Source: JAXHTH01 sp034211115 (lineage in GTDB: Bacteria > Planctomycetota > Phycisphaerae > Phycisphaerales > SM1A02). From it: a DNA stretch of 20,577 nt. The notes beneath the pieces are model-generated. The model made no database searches. It was given only the letters and a program-made list of their open reading frames with translations, and was not told the origin of the DNA. Both the position numbers and the translations under genes were made by a program. Location: positions 1 through 20,577 of the forward strand of contig JAXHTH010000122.1 of the NCBI GenBank assembly GCA_034211115.1. Reading direction: 5' to 3'. This document shows, in pieces, positions 6,628 to 13,072 of the stretch (positions within the stretch are counted from its first letter, which is position 1; every line of letters starts with the position of its first letter).

Positions 6628-8130
6628 TCAAGTGCTTCGCGTCCACTCCGCGAGCAGGATCAGCAGATCAGTGACATCAATGACGCCGTCGCCGTTGATG
6701 TCGGTGCCACATCCGTCCGGCTCGCCGCAGTCGCCCCAGTCGGCGAGGAGATCGAGGAGATCCTCGGTGTCGATCTCGTCATCGCCGTTCGTATCGCCCC
6801 ACAGCGGGACCTTGATCACGTTCGTGAAGATGTCCGGATCACCGGCGGTCGTGTCCAAATAGACGGGGTACGCCCAGTTGTCGGCGATGCCCAGCCCGAG
6901 ATAGTCGCCGATGAACTGGTTGTAGCGGTTCAGGCCGTCGTTGTCGCTGTCCCAGGAAGCGGGCGTGAGGCGGAACTCGTACCACGTCGCCCCGCCGTCG
7001 ATGCTGTAGGAGTAATACGCGTCGAACATGCCGTGCTCGACGTTGTCGTCCTGGTCGGTGTGGCGGGAGTCGAAATACACCATGTGCAGACGGCCGTCCT
7101 TGTCGCACTCGATCCAGCACCAGAACTGGTCGCCGGGCGGGTCCGCATCACCGTTGACGACCACCGGCTCCGTCCAGGTCGTCCCCTGGTCGGTGGACTT
7201 GGTGAAGTACAGATCGACGTTGCGGTTGCCTTCGACGATCTCGGTGGTGTCGAAGTAGCAGGCGTAGAGCGTGCCGTCTCGCTTGTCGACATCGATGTAG
7301 ACGAGCGACGGGACGCGGAACTGGCCGGGGAAGCGCGAGCCGTCCTGGGTGCCCCACACGTCCATGCGGGTGGCGATGGTGTGCGTGCTGAAGCTGTCAC
7401 CGCCGTCGAGGCTGCGCTTGAGCTTCATGCCCGAGCCGAAATCCCAGTAGGCGATGTACAGTTCGCCGTTCGGACCCACGCGGGGCAGGAACCCGATCCC
7501 GCTGCCCAGCGACTGCGGGTAGGTGAACGTCTCGCCCATGTCGTCGGACCAGATCACGCCCTCGTTGAAGGCGATGTAGAGGCGGGTGGTGTCGGGCATC
7601 CCCGGCCTCGGGCCCGCGGCCATCCAGCACTTGTCCAGTCCCCCGGTCCGTGCCGCCACCGACGGCTCAAACTCCGAGGCGCCCGGAGCCTTGCGGGCCA
7701 CGTACAGGCAGTTGGGGCCGCCCCAACTGATCGCTCCGGCCCAGAGCGTGCCGGTGCGCGGATCGAAGGCGGTCATCGGGTCGCCCTCGACGTCGCTCTG
7801 GTACTGCACCGGCGGGCGGATGAGGAAGTCCGTCCAGGTCTGCCCGCCGTCCAGAGAAAGGGAGAATCCGGCGTTGATGATCTCGTAGCCGGGCGACTCC
7901 CGCCAGTCGTTCCAGCCCGCGATGATCTCCAACGGATTGGCCTCGCTCACGGAGACGGTCGTTTCGTTGGCCGCCTGAACGCCCCCGCCGGGGTCGATGC
8001 GCACCTGCGGCCCCACCTCCGGCATGAGCTGGGCCCGGCCGACGGAGACCGCGAGACCGAGAGCGAGGACGCCGGCGACGAACGCGCCGGACCGAAGACC
8101 GCGGGGCGGCTGACTGTGCTGGTGTCTCAT
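6628..8130 (-). CDS. Secreted Asp-box (sialidase-fold) beta-propeller protein with C-terminal dockerin
   Basis: A 500-residue exported protein. The signal peptide covers about residues 1-33 (GAFVAGVLALGLAVSVGRAQ). Five Asp-box motifs (S-x-D-x-G-x-T/S-W/F) are visible at 92-99, 195-202, 240-247, 312-319 and 376-383, marking a six-bladed sialidase/BNR-type beta-propeller. Asp-boxes are structural and do not prove sialidase activity; I cannot pick out the arginine triad of true sialidases. Residues ~445-496 are a dockerin-like pair (GDTNGD ... DLLDLLADWG and DINGDG ... DLLILLAEW). Start ATG 8128-8130 has GGAG eight bases upstream; a longer in-frame start would push the signal peptide inward. A strong terminator follows. 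It probably acts at the cell surface or outside, attached through the dockerin to an unidentified partner. Confidence 0.9.
   Translation of the reverse strand: MRHQHSQPPRGLRSGAFVAGVLALGLAVSVGRAQLMPEVGPQVRIDPGGGVQAANETTVSVSEANPLEIIAGWNDWRESPGYEIINAGFSLSLDGGQTWTDFLIRPPVQYQSDVEGDPMTAFDPRTGTLWAGAISWGGPNCLYVARKAPGASEFEPSVAARTGGLDKCWMAAGPRPGMPDTTRLYIAFNEGVIWSDDMGETFTYPQSLGSGIGFLPRVGPNGELYIAYWDFGSGMKLKRSLDGGDSFSTHTIATRMDVWGTQDGSRFPGQFRVPSLVYIDVDKRDGTLYACYFDTTEIVEGNRNVDLYFTKSTDQGTTWTEPVVVNGDADPPGDQFWCWIECDKDGRLHMVYFDSRHTDQDDNVEHGMFDAYYSYSIDGGATWYEFRLTPASWDSDNDGLNRYNQFIGDYLGLGIADNWAYPVYLDTTAGDPDIFTNVIKVPLWGDTNGDDEIDTEDLLDLLADWGDCGEPDGCGTDINGDGVIDVTDLLILLAEWTRST
6653..6800. repeat. Dockerin-coding DNA repeat, copy A
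   Basis: This segment encodes the dockerin of the Asp-box protein. It aligns without gaps to 9144-9291 at about 80% identity by hand count, including exact blocks over the second calcium loop (GCCGTCGCCGTTGATGTCGG) and the first helix (CCCCAGTCGGCGAGGAGATC). The third dockerin gene, at 4677-4843, is more diverged at the DNA level. Confidence 0.7.
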
Positions 8131-8356
8131 GAAATTGACTCCTGTGGATGGGATGGCCCGTCCGTCCCGGGGCGGCCGGCCAGCCACCCGTCCAGCATAC
8201 CGAAGGGTTGTCCCAACACCAGCCCTCTGTCGCGGAATCGGGGACGAAAGCGGTCTGCGAAGGCAAAGGCGTGGCTTTTGCTCGCATTCGCCCCTCCGCG
8301 CTGTACCATGAATGCTCTCTCAGTCCCCCCCGCCCCTCATCTGGAGGTTGAGGATC

Positions 8357-9070
8357 ATGCGTTGCTCCCGATCCATTTGCGCCCTCGCCGCGAGCCTCGC
8401 GCTCGCCTTCCTCGTCACGGGCTGCCAGACCGCCGCGCCCGCCTCGGACGCGTCCGCGGCCGGGCCGGCCGGCACCGGGCCCAGCCCGGTGAACGAACGC
8501 TCCGAGCGGGAGCGTGCCGAATGGGAGGCCGCCATCGCCGGCCTGGGCTTTGACACCGGCCGCGTGGTCGTTGACGCACCTCCGTCGCGAAGCGATGAGG
8601 CGCGTGCCGCCCGGCTGATGGAGGCGGGCGACACCGAGCTGGCGTCGAATCATCGCACGCAGGCCGTCGCCGCCTACGCCGCCGCCGTCCGAGCCGCCCC
8701 CGACCTGCCCGAGGCGCACATCGCCCTGGGCGAGGCGATGATCGCCAAGGGCAAGACGGATCTCGCCCTCGCCTGCTACCGCACGGCGCTGGACCTTCGG
8801 CCGGATGACACCGAGACCCGCTTCGCCCTCGCCGAAACGCTGGCCCGCGAGATGCGGTTCGAGGAAGCGATCGACGAGATGGAAGCGGTCGTCGCGGCCG
8901 TCCCCGGTCACGGCCGGGCGCACGAGCGTCTGGCGATCTGGCAGTACTACGGCGAGGACTACGGCGCCGCGTGGCGTCACGTCCGCGCCGCCCGCGCCGC
9001 CGGCCACGAGATGCCCCCGCAGTTCATCACCCTGCTCAGCGGGAAGATGGCCGAATCCGACGTGCGCTGA
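8357..9070 (+). CDS. TPR-repeat lipoprotein
   Basis: A 237-residue protein with a lipoprotein signal peptide (SICALAASLALAFLVTGC, Cys23 in a VTGC box), so it is expected to be anchored in a membrane facing away from the cytoplasm. After a low-complexity linker, residues ~82-215 hold about four tetratricopeptide-like helical pairs, clearest in AHIALGEAMIAKGKTDLALA and TRFALAETLAREMRFEEAID. TPR modules scaffold protein-protein contacts; the partner is unknown. Start ATG 8357 has GGAGG at 8343-8347 plus a nearer GAGG, and gives a proper signal peptide; the in-frame ATG at 8312 would put 15 polar residues in front. It is divergent from the Asp-box/dockerin gene with a 226-bp gap between start codons. 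Confidence 0.88.
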   Translation: MRCSRSICALAASLALAFLVTGCQTAAPASDASAAGPAGTGPSPVNERSERERAEWEAAIAGLGFDTGRVVVDAPPSRSDEARAARLMEAGDTELASNHRTQAVAAYAAAVRAAPDLPEAHIALGEAMIAKGKTDLALACYRTALDLRPDDTETRFALAETLAREMRFEEAIDEMEAVVAAVPGHGRAHERLAIWQYYGEDYGAAWRHVRAARAAGHEMPPQFITLLSGKMAESDVR

Positions 9071-9098
9071 TCGCGAAGGACATCATCGCCTGGCGCAA

Positions 9099-9118
9099 CC
9101 GGCGGGCCTTCTCGCCGG
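9099..9118. terminator. Hairpin between the TPR gene and the orphan dockerin
   Basis: CCGGCG (9099-9104) and CGCCGG (9113-9118) form a perfect 6-bp stem with an 8-base loop in the short convergent gap. There is no T-tract on either side, so a terminator role is tentative. Confidence 0.25.
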
Positions 9119-9127
9119 AGAGGGCTG

Positions 9128-9292
9128 TCAGGTCCACTGCCCCAGCAGGATGAGCAGATCGACGACGTCGATCGCGCCGTCGCCGTTGATGTCGGTGCCG
9201 CATCCGTCCGGCTCGTCGCACGGGCCCCAGTCGGCGAGGAGATCGAGCAGATCGGCGGTGTTCACAATGGCATCGCCGTTCGTGTCCCCCAC
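9128..9292 (-). pseudogene. Orphan dockerin module, out of frame with the upstream hydrolase
   Basis: This codes for an intact two-loop dockerin (GDTNGD ... TADLLDLLADWG and DINGDG ... DLLILLGQW) ending in a normal stop, but no protein body lies in the same frame: upstream that frame only shadows the alpha/beta-hydrolase gene. The hydrolase stop (9301-9303) lies just before it, and joining the two would need a -1 shift. The segment could be translated alone from GTG 9290-9292 as 54 residues, but there is no ribosome site or signal peptide. I read it as the surviving tail of a lost secreted-protein gene. Alternatives are a frameshifted fusion or an assembly error. Confidence 0.55.
9144..9291. 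repeat. Dockerin-coding DNA repeat, copy B
   Basis: This is the partner of the copy at 6653-6800, in the same orientation and about 2.5 kb away, with the TPR lipoprotein gene between them. Identity is about 80% over 148 bases by hand count. Conserved protein sequence explains part of this, but synonymous positions also agree over long blocks. Confidence 0.7.
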
Positions 9293-9300
9293 ACCGGCGA

Positions 9301-10167
9301 TCAGTCGCCGGGCATCTCGCACAAGCTGACCGCGAAGTGCACCGTCGCGTCGAGCAGCTCCTGGAGTTGCGGGCCGGGCGTCGCGTCCTCGGGCATCGGG
9401 TTGGGCGTGTTGAACACGTGGTCGCCGCCCTCGATGATCAGCTCGTTGGATCGCTCCCCCAGCGCCACGCGCAGCTCCTCGGCGCACGCGACGGGAACCG
9501 TCGGATCGTCCGAGCCGTGGATGATCAGCGTCGCGCAGTGAATGCGTGACGCCAGGTCGGGCAGGTCATGGCCGGCCGGGTCATCGATCTGCTCCTGGAG
9601 GAACGCCCGGCCGATGCGCAGATCCTGGCCGGTGCGCGCGGAGGGCGACTCGAGGTAGCCCTTCTCCAGCAATCCCCTGGCCTCCTCTTCACTGAGCGGG
9701 TTGCACCAGCACGGCGTGGCCGCGACCACGATCCCCATCGGCTGAGGGAACGATGCGTCATCGGCAAACCGTCCCGCGGTGAGCAGCACCGTCACCCCGC
9801 CGCGTGAATGGCCGAAGAGCACGTAGGGCAGGCCCGCGCCGTCGAGTTCGCCCCGCGCGATCGCCTCCACCACCGCCCGGCAGTCGTACACCTGCCCGTT
9901 CCAGGTGTCGCGCTCGAACAGGTCCGGGCGCGCGAACGTGTCGATGTCGTTGGTCATCCCCGAATGACTGAAGTTGAAGCGATGGGCGATCAATCCCGCG
10001 GCGGCGCAGTCGCGGGCGAGGACGGGAAACATCCCGTAATCCTTGTAGCCCTTGAGCCCGTGCGCGATGACCATCACGCCCCCCGCCTCGCCCTCGGGCA
10101 GATGCGTATCGCCGATGATCGGCTGACCCTCGGCTCCGGGAATCGACCATGACTTGATCGTGCTCAT
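9301..10167 (-). CDS. Alpha/beta hydrolase (dienelactone hydrolase/esterase-like)
   Basis: A 288-residue enzyme without a signal peptide, expected in the cytoplasm. The fold is clear: VMVIAHGLKGYKDYG (32-45, with the HG oxyanion-hole segment), the nucleophile elbow GHSRGG with Ser121, LIIHGSDDPTVPV with Asp220/Asp221 as the acid candidates, and GGDHVFN with His250 completing the triad. Members hydrolyse esters, amides or thioesters; the substrate is not evident. Start ATG 10165-10167 has GGAG ten bases upstream and matches where homologues begin; the longer open frame upstream is antisense to the DUF2905 gene. The C-terminus looks complete, so the dockerin just downstream is probably not part of it. 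It is divergent from the DUF2905 gene. Confidence 0.9.
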   Translation of the reverse strand: MSTIKSWSIPGAEGQPIIGDTHLPEGEAGGVMVIAHGLKGYKDYGMFPVLARDCAAAGLIAHRFNFSHSGMTNDIDTFARPDLFERDTWNGQVYDCRAVVEAIARGELDGAGLPYVLFGHSRGGVTVLLTAGRFADDASFPQPMGIVVAATPCWCNPLSEEEARGLLEKGYLESPSARTGQDLRIGRAFLQEQIDDPAGHDLPDLASRIHCATLIIHGSDDPTVPVACAEELRVALGERSNELIIEGGDHVFNTPNPMPEDATPGPQLQELLDATVHFAVSLCEMPGD

Positions 10168-10366
10168 CGAGATCGGTCTCCGTGCTGGCGACGCGTCTGC
10201 CGGCGTCCATCGGCGCGCCGGCAGAGAACGGCATCCTACGCGGTGAGCGCGATCCGTGTACAGGGAACGCGACGAACCTGGTGGATTCCCCGTTCGCGGT
10301 TTCGGTGTGCCCCGGATGCCGGCGATCGCGGCCCCATCGGATCGACGCGCCGGGCCGGCGCATACA

Positions 10367-10606
10367 ATGGCGATGATGAGCCAGCTTGGGCGGATCATCG
10401 TGATGGTGGGCATCATCCTCGTCGTGGCGGGCCTGGCCCTGTGGGGCCTGGGGCGCCTGGGCTTCCGCGGGCTGCCCGGTGATGTCCGCTTCCAGAGTGA
10501 GGGGACCCGCGTTCACCTGCCGATCGTCACCTGTCTTGTCGCCTCCGTGGTGCTGACGATCCTCATCAACGCCGCCCTCTGGCTGTGGAACTGGCTGGCG
10601 CGGTAG
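10367..10606 (+). CDS. DUF2905 family small membrane protein
   Basis: A 79-residue protein with two transmembrane helices: the first in GRIIVMVGIILVVAGLALWG and the second in VTCLVASVVLTILINAALWLW. Between them lies LPGDVRFQSEGTRVHLPI, matching the LPGDI/V-R-x-x motif of DUF2905. The function is unknown. Three in-frame ATGs lie close together (10367, 10373, 10376); the last gives MSQLGRII, nearest to how family members begin, and no ribosome site decides between them. It precedes the PAC2 gene by 71 bp on the same strand and is divergent from the hydrolase. Confidence 0.85.
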   Translation: MAMMSQLGRIIVMVGIILVVAGLALWGLGRLGFRGLPGDVRFQSEGTRVHLPIVTCLVASVVLTILINAALWLWNWLAR

Positions 10607-10677
10607 GATCACGCCGCGTCGCGTCGGCCGGCGGCGAAGCCGTGTGCGCTTTTTTCTGCGAAGGAGCAAGCTCCGAC

Positions 10678-11661
10678 ATGTCCGATACAGAGCAACTCCG
10701 CGATCCGTGGCTGGTGGCGGTCTGGCCGGGGATGGGCAGCGTGGCCCTCGGGGCCGGCAGCTACCTCGTCAACAAGCTCGGGGCGCAGCTCGTCCATGAG
10801 CTGCCCGCCCGCGATCTGTTCGACATCCAGCAGATCGACGTGAAGGAGGGCCTGGCGAGCATCGGCCGACTCCCCCGCAGCATGTTCTTCCAGTGGCGCA
10901 ATCCTTCCGGCGAGCGGGACCTGCTCATCTTCATCGGCGAAGCGCAGCTCTCACCCGGCGGGTACGGGCTCTGCCACAAGCTGCTCGATTACGCCGAGCA
11001 GCGCGGCGTGAAGCGCATCGTCACCTTCGCCGCGATGGCCACCCAGTTGCATCCGACCGCCGATCCGCGGGTGTTCGGCGCCGCCACCGAGAAGCCGCTC
11101 GTGGAGGAGATGAACCGGCATCGGGTGGAGGTCCTCGAGGAGGGGCAGATCAGCGGGCTGAACGGCGTGTTGCTCGCCGCCGGCGCCGAGCGCGGCCTGC
11201 CCGGCCTGTGCCTGCTGGGCGAGTTGCCCTTCTTCGCAGTGGGCGTGCCCAATCCCCGCGCGTCGCAGGCGGCGCTGGAGGTCTTCCGGGACATGGCGGG
11301 CATCGAGCTGGATCTCGAGGAGATCGCCGCCCAGGCGAAAACGGTCGAGACCGCCCTGCTCCAGTTGCTGGAGAAGATGAAGGAAGCCGCCGCCGACGAG
11401 GCCGAGGCCGGCGGGGAGGGCTTCAGCGTGCCCGAGTTCGCCGGTCCCGAGGACGAGCCGCCGGCCGAGACCGAGCCCGGCGAGGAGAAGAAGACGCCCC
11501 CGCGCCTCGATCTCGCCACCCGCAACCGCATCGAGTCCCTCTTCCAGGAGGCACAGCAGGACCGCGGGCAGGTCATGCGCCTGAAGGCCGAGCTCGATCG
11601 ACTTGGCGTCTTCGAGCAGTACGAGGACCGCTTTCTCGATCTGTTCAAGAAGGCGGAATAG
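10678..11661 (+). CDS. PAC2 family protein with C-terminal helical extension
   Basis: A 327-residue cytoplasmic protein. Residues ~12-215 match the PAC2 (proteasome assembly chaperone 2-like) family: WPGMGSVALGAGSYLVNKLGAQLVHEL near the N-terminus, LLIFIGEAQLSPGGYGLCHKLLDYAEQRGVKRIVTFAAMA in the middle, then SGLNGVLLAAGAERGLPGLCLLGELPFFAVGVPNPRASQAALEV. The last ~110 residues are a helix, an acidic Glu/Pro-rich linker and another charged helix (MRLKAELDRLGVFEQYEDRFLDLF). In archaea and eukaryotes PAC2 proteins concern proteasome assembly; bacterial roles are unclear and no proteasome gene is nearby. Start ATG 10678 has GGAG 11 bases upstream, within the small palindrome GGAGCAAGCTCC. Confidence 0.87.
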   Translation: MSDTEQLRDPWLVAVWPGMGSVALGAGSYLVNKLGAQLVHELPARDLFDIQQIDVKEGLASIGRLPRSMFFQWRNPSGERDLLIFIGEAQLSPGGYGLCHKLLDYAEQRGVKRIVTFAAMATQLHPTADPRVFGAATEKPLVEEMNRHRVEVLEEGQISGLNGVLLAAGAERGLPGLCLLGELPFFAVGVPNPRASQAALEVFRDMAGIELDLEEIAAQAKTVETALLQLLEKMKEAAADEAEAGGEGFSVPEFAGPEDEPPAETEPGEEKKTPPRLDLATRNRIESLFQEAQQDRGQVMRLKAELDRLGVFEQYEDRFLDLFKKAE

Positions 11662-11679
11662 CGGCCGTCGACGCGCCGC
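11661..11679. terminator. Hairpin between PAC2 and amidase genes
   Basis: GCGGC (11661-11665) pairs with GCCGC (11675-11679) around the palindromic core CGTCGACG, at the junction of two convergent genes. There is no T-tract. It is short, and in GC-rich DNA could occur by chance. Confidence 0.22.
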
Positions 11680-11687
11680 AACTGGAC

Positions 11688-12485
11688 TCACTCGTCCGCG
11701 CAGAGTTCGCGGTACTGATCGGGCCGGCGATCGTCGATCGCATCGTTGCGCGGCGTGAGCGCCTTGTTCTGCGCCTCGGCGAGATCGACGTCCCCGATCA
11801 GCGTGGCCGCCTCCGTCTGCGACGCCTCGGCGAGCGTCGCGCCTTCCGGATCGGCGATGAGCGATCCGCCCGTGAACGTCAGTTCGCCTTCGGTCCCGAT
11901 GCGGTTCGCCGTCGCGATGAACGTTCGGTTGGTCATCGCGTAGACGGGGATCGCGCGTTGCGCCTTGCCGGGGATGACAAGATTCGACGGATGGCAGATG
12001 AGCTGGGCGCCTTTGAGCATGAGGATGCGCCACGGCTCGCACATCGCCCAGTCGAAGCAGATCTGGATGCCGATCGTGCCGTATTCGCGCTCGAAGACGG
12101 GCAGGCCGAGATCGCCCGGTTGGAAGATGTCCGGCTCGTCCATGAACAGGTGCAGCTTGCGGTAGATCCCCTCGACGCCGCGGGCGCTGAGGAGGACGGC
12201 GGAGTTGTAGAGCCGATCGCCCGCCCGCTCGCAGAGACCGGCGACGATCTCGCACCCGAGCGCCTCGCACCGGCCGGCGAGGTACTCCAGGAAAGGGCCG
12301 GATGCGACCGACTCGGACGCCTCCCACGCCGCGGCGCGATCGGGGAAGTTGTACCCGCTGTTGGCCAGTTCCGGCAGGACGATGAGAGCGGCCCCACGCG
12401 CCCGCTCGATCAGCGGATCGAGCCGGCGGATCGTCCCCGCCCGATCGCACAAGAGGGGCGCGAACTGAATCAACGCGATCTTCAT
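11688..12485 (-). CDS. Carbon-nitrogen hydrolase (nitrilase superfamily)
   Basis: A 265-residue cytoplasmic amidase-type enzyme. The Glu-Lys-Cys triad of the superfamily is complete: Glu39 in VLPELANSGY, Lys110 in YRKLHLF and Cys143 in QICFDWAMCEPW. The start MKIALIQFAP and the segments VAGLCERAGDRLYNSAVLL and NRTFIATANRIGTEG are also typical. Members cleave C-N bonds in amides, carbamoyl groups or dipeptides. The FDWAMCEPWR region is shared by aliphatic/omega-amidase and N-carbamoylputrescine amidase-like groups, but I would not assign a substrate. The start ATG has only a weak AGGGA ribosome site. It is divergent from the YbaK gene (69-bp gap) and convergent with PAC2. Confidence 0.92.
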   Translation of the reverse strand: MKIALIQFAPLLCDRAGTIRRLDPLIERARGAALIVLPELANSGYNFPDRAAAWEASESVASGPFLEYLAGRCEALGCEIVAGLCERAGDRLYNSAVLLSARGVEGIYRKLHLFMDEPDIFQPGDLGLPVFEREYGTIGIQICFDWAMCEPWRILMLKGAQLICHPSNLVIPGKAQRAIPVYAMTNRTFIATANRIGTEGELTFTGGSLIADPEGATLAEASQTEAATLIGDVDLAEAQNKALTPRNDAIDDRRPDQYRELCADE

Positions 12486-12554
12486 GAGCTTCGTCCCTTT
12501 CGACTTCGATCGGGCCGTACACTTGCGGTGAAACGCGTAGCATCCCCTCCCGCC

Positions 12555-13040
12555 ATGAACCGGTCAATTCACGAGGCCATTCTGAAGATGCTCGAGGAGG
12601 CGGCGATCGACTACCGCCATCTCACGCACGAGCCGACGCGAACGAGCGCCGAGGCGGCGCGGGTGCGCGGGCTGTCGATGCGCATGGGCGGCAAGGCGCT
12701 GCTCATGAAAGCGGGGACCGGCGACCGCTTCGTCCTCGTCGTGCTCAGCGCGGCCCTGAAGCTGAACTCCAACGCCGTGCGGCGCGAACTGGGCGTCGAT
12801 CGGCTGCGGTTCGCGACGCTCGATGAACTGAAGGAGCTGACCGGCCTCGTCCCCGGGGCCGTCCCGCCCTTCGGCGCGCCGATCCTGCCTTTCCCCCTGT
12901 ATGTCGATCAGTCGATCGCGGGCAACGATCGCATCGCCTTCAACGCCGGCTCGCTGACGGACTCGATCATCATGAGCGTGGCGGACTATCGGCGCGTGGC
13001 GCAGGTCGAACGCATCGTGAACGTCGGGGCCGCGAAGTGA
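12555..13040 (+). CDS. YbaK/EbsC-type aminoacyl-tRNA deacylase
   Basis: A 161-residue single-domain protein of the YbaK/prolyl-tRNA-synthetase-associated editing family, which hydrolyses mischarged aminoacyl-tRNAs in trans. Family features visible are HLTHEPTRTSAEAARVRG at the N-terminus, the GKALLMKAG strand with the conserved lysine region, VLSAALKLNSNAVRREL, and the GAVPPFGAP loop that lines the editing pocket. The tRNA species is not determined by sequence alone; Cys- or Ala-tRNA(Pro) and others are known in the family. Start ATG 12555 gives the expected N-terminus; no strong ribosome site is visible. It is divergent from the amidase and convergent with icd. Together with glnS it is one of two tRNA-charging genes in this window. 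Confidence 0.87.
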   Translation: MNRSIHEAILKMLEEAAIDYRHLTHEPTRTSAEAARVRGLSMRMGGKALLMKAGTGDRFVLVVLSAALKLNSNAVRRELGVDRLRFATLDELKELTGLVPGAVPPFGAPILPFPLYVDQSIAGNDRIAFNAGSLTDSIIMSVADYRRVAQVERIVNVGAAK

Positions 13041-13044
13041 GTTC

Positions 13045-13072
13045 ATCGCGCGGCAAGTCGCGCCGTCGCGAT
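13045..13072. terminator. Hairpin between the YbaK and icd genes
   Basis: ATCGCGCGGC (13045-13054) pairs with GCCG-T-CGCGAT (13062-13072): ten base pairs with one bulged T and a 7-base loop. It sits exactly between the two convergent stop codons. There is no T-tract, so it may be a bidirectional 3'-end stabiliser rather than a classical terminator. Confidence 0.35.

Noticed and set aside
6628..8130. Calling the Asp-box protein a sialidase
   Set aside because: Asp-boxes mark the fold only; the catalytic arginine triad, Tyr and Asp of true sialidases could not be identified.
5683..8553. A 956-codon open frame on the plus strand
   Set aside because: It runs antisense through the Asp-box/dockerin gene and out of frame through the methyltransferase gene; its product is Arg-rich and low in information, as expected of shadow frames in GC-rich DNA.
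4083..9291. Cellulosome-like gene cluster
   Set aside because: Three dockerin segments are present, but no cohesin or scaffoldin and no recognised polysaccharide-degrading enzyme; planctomycetes carry many scattered dockerins of unclear role.
9295..9310. Programmed -1 frameshift joining the hydrolase and dockerin
   Set aside because: No X-XXY-YYZ slippery heptamer before the stop, and the hydrolase lacks an export signal that a dockerin fusion would need.
10893..12554. Long upstream extension of the YbaK frame
   Set aside because: It is out of frame in the PAC2 gene and antisense to the amidase gene; the family domain starts at ATG 12555.
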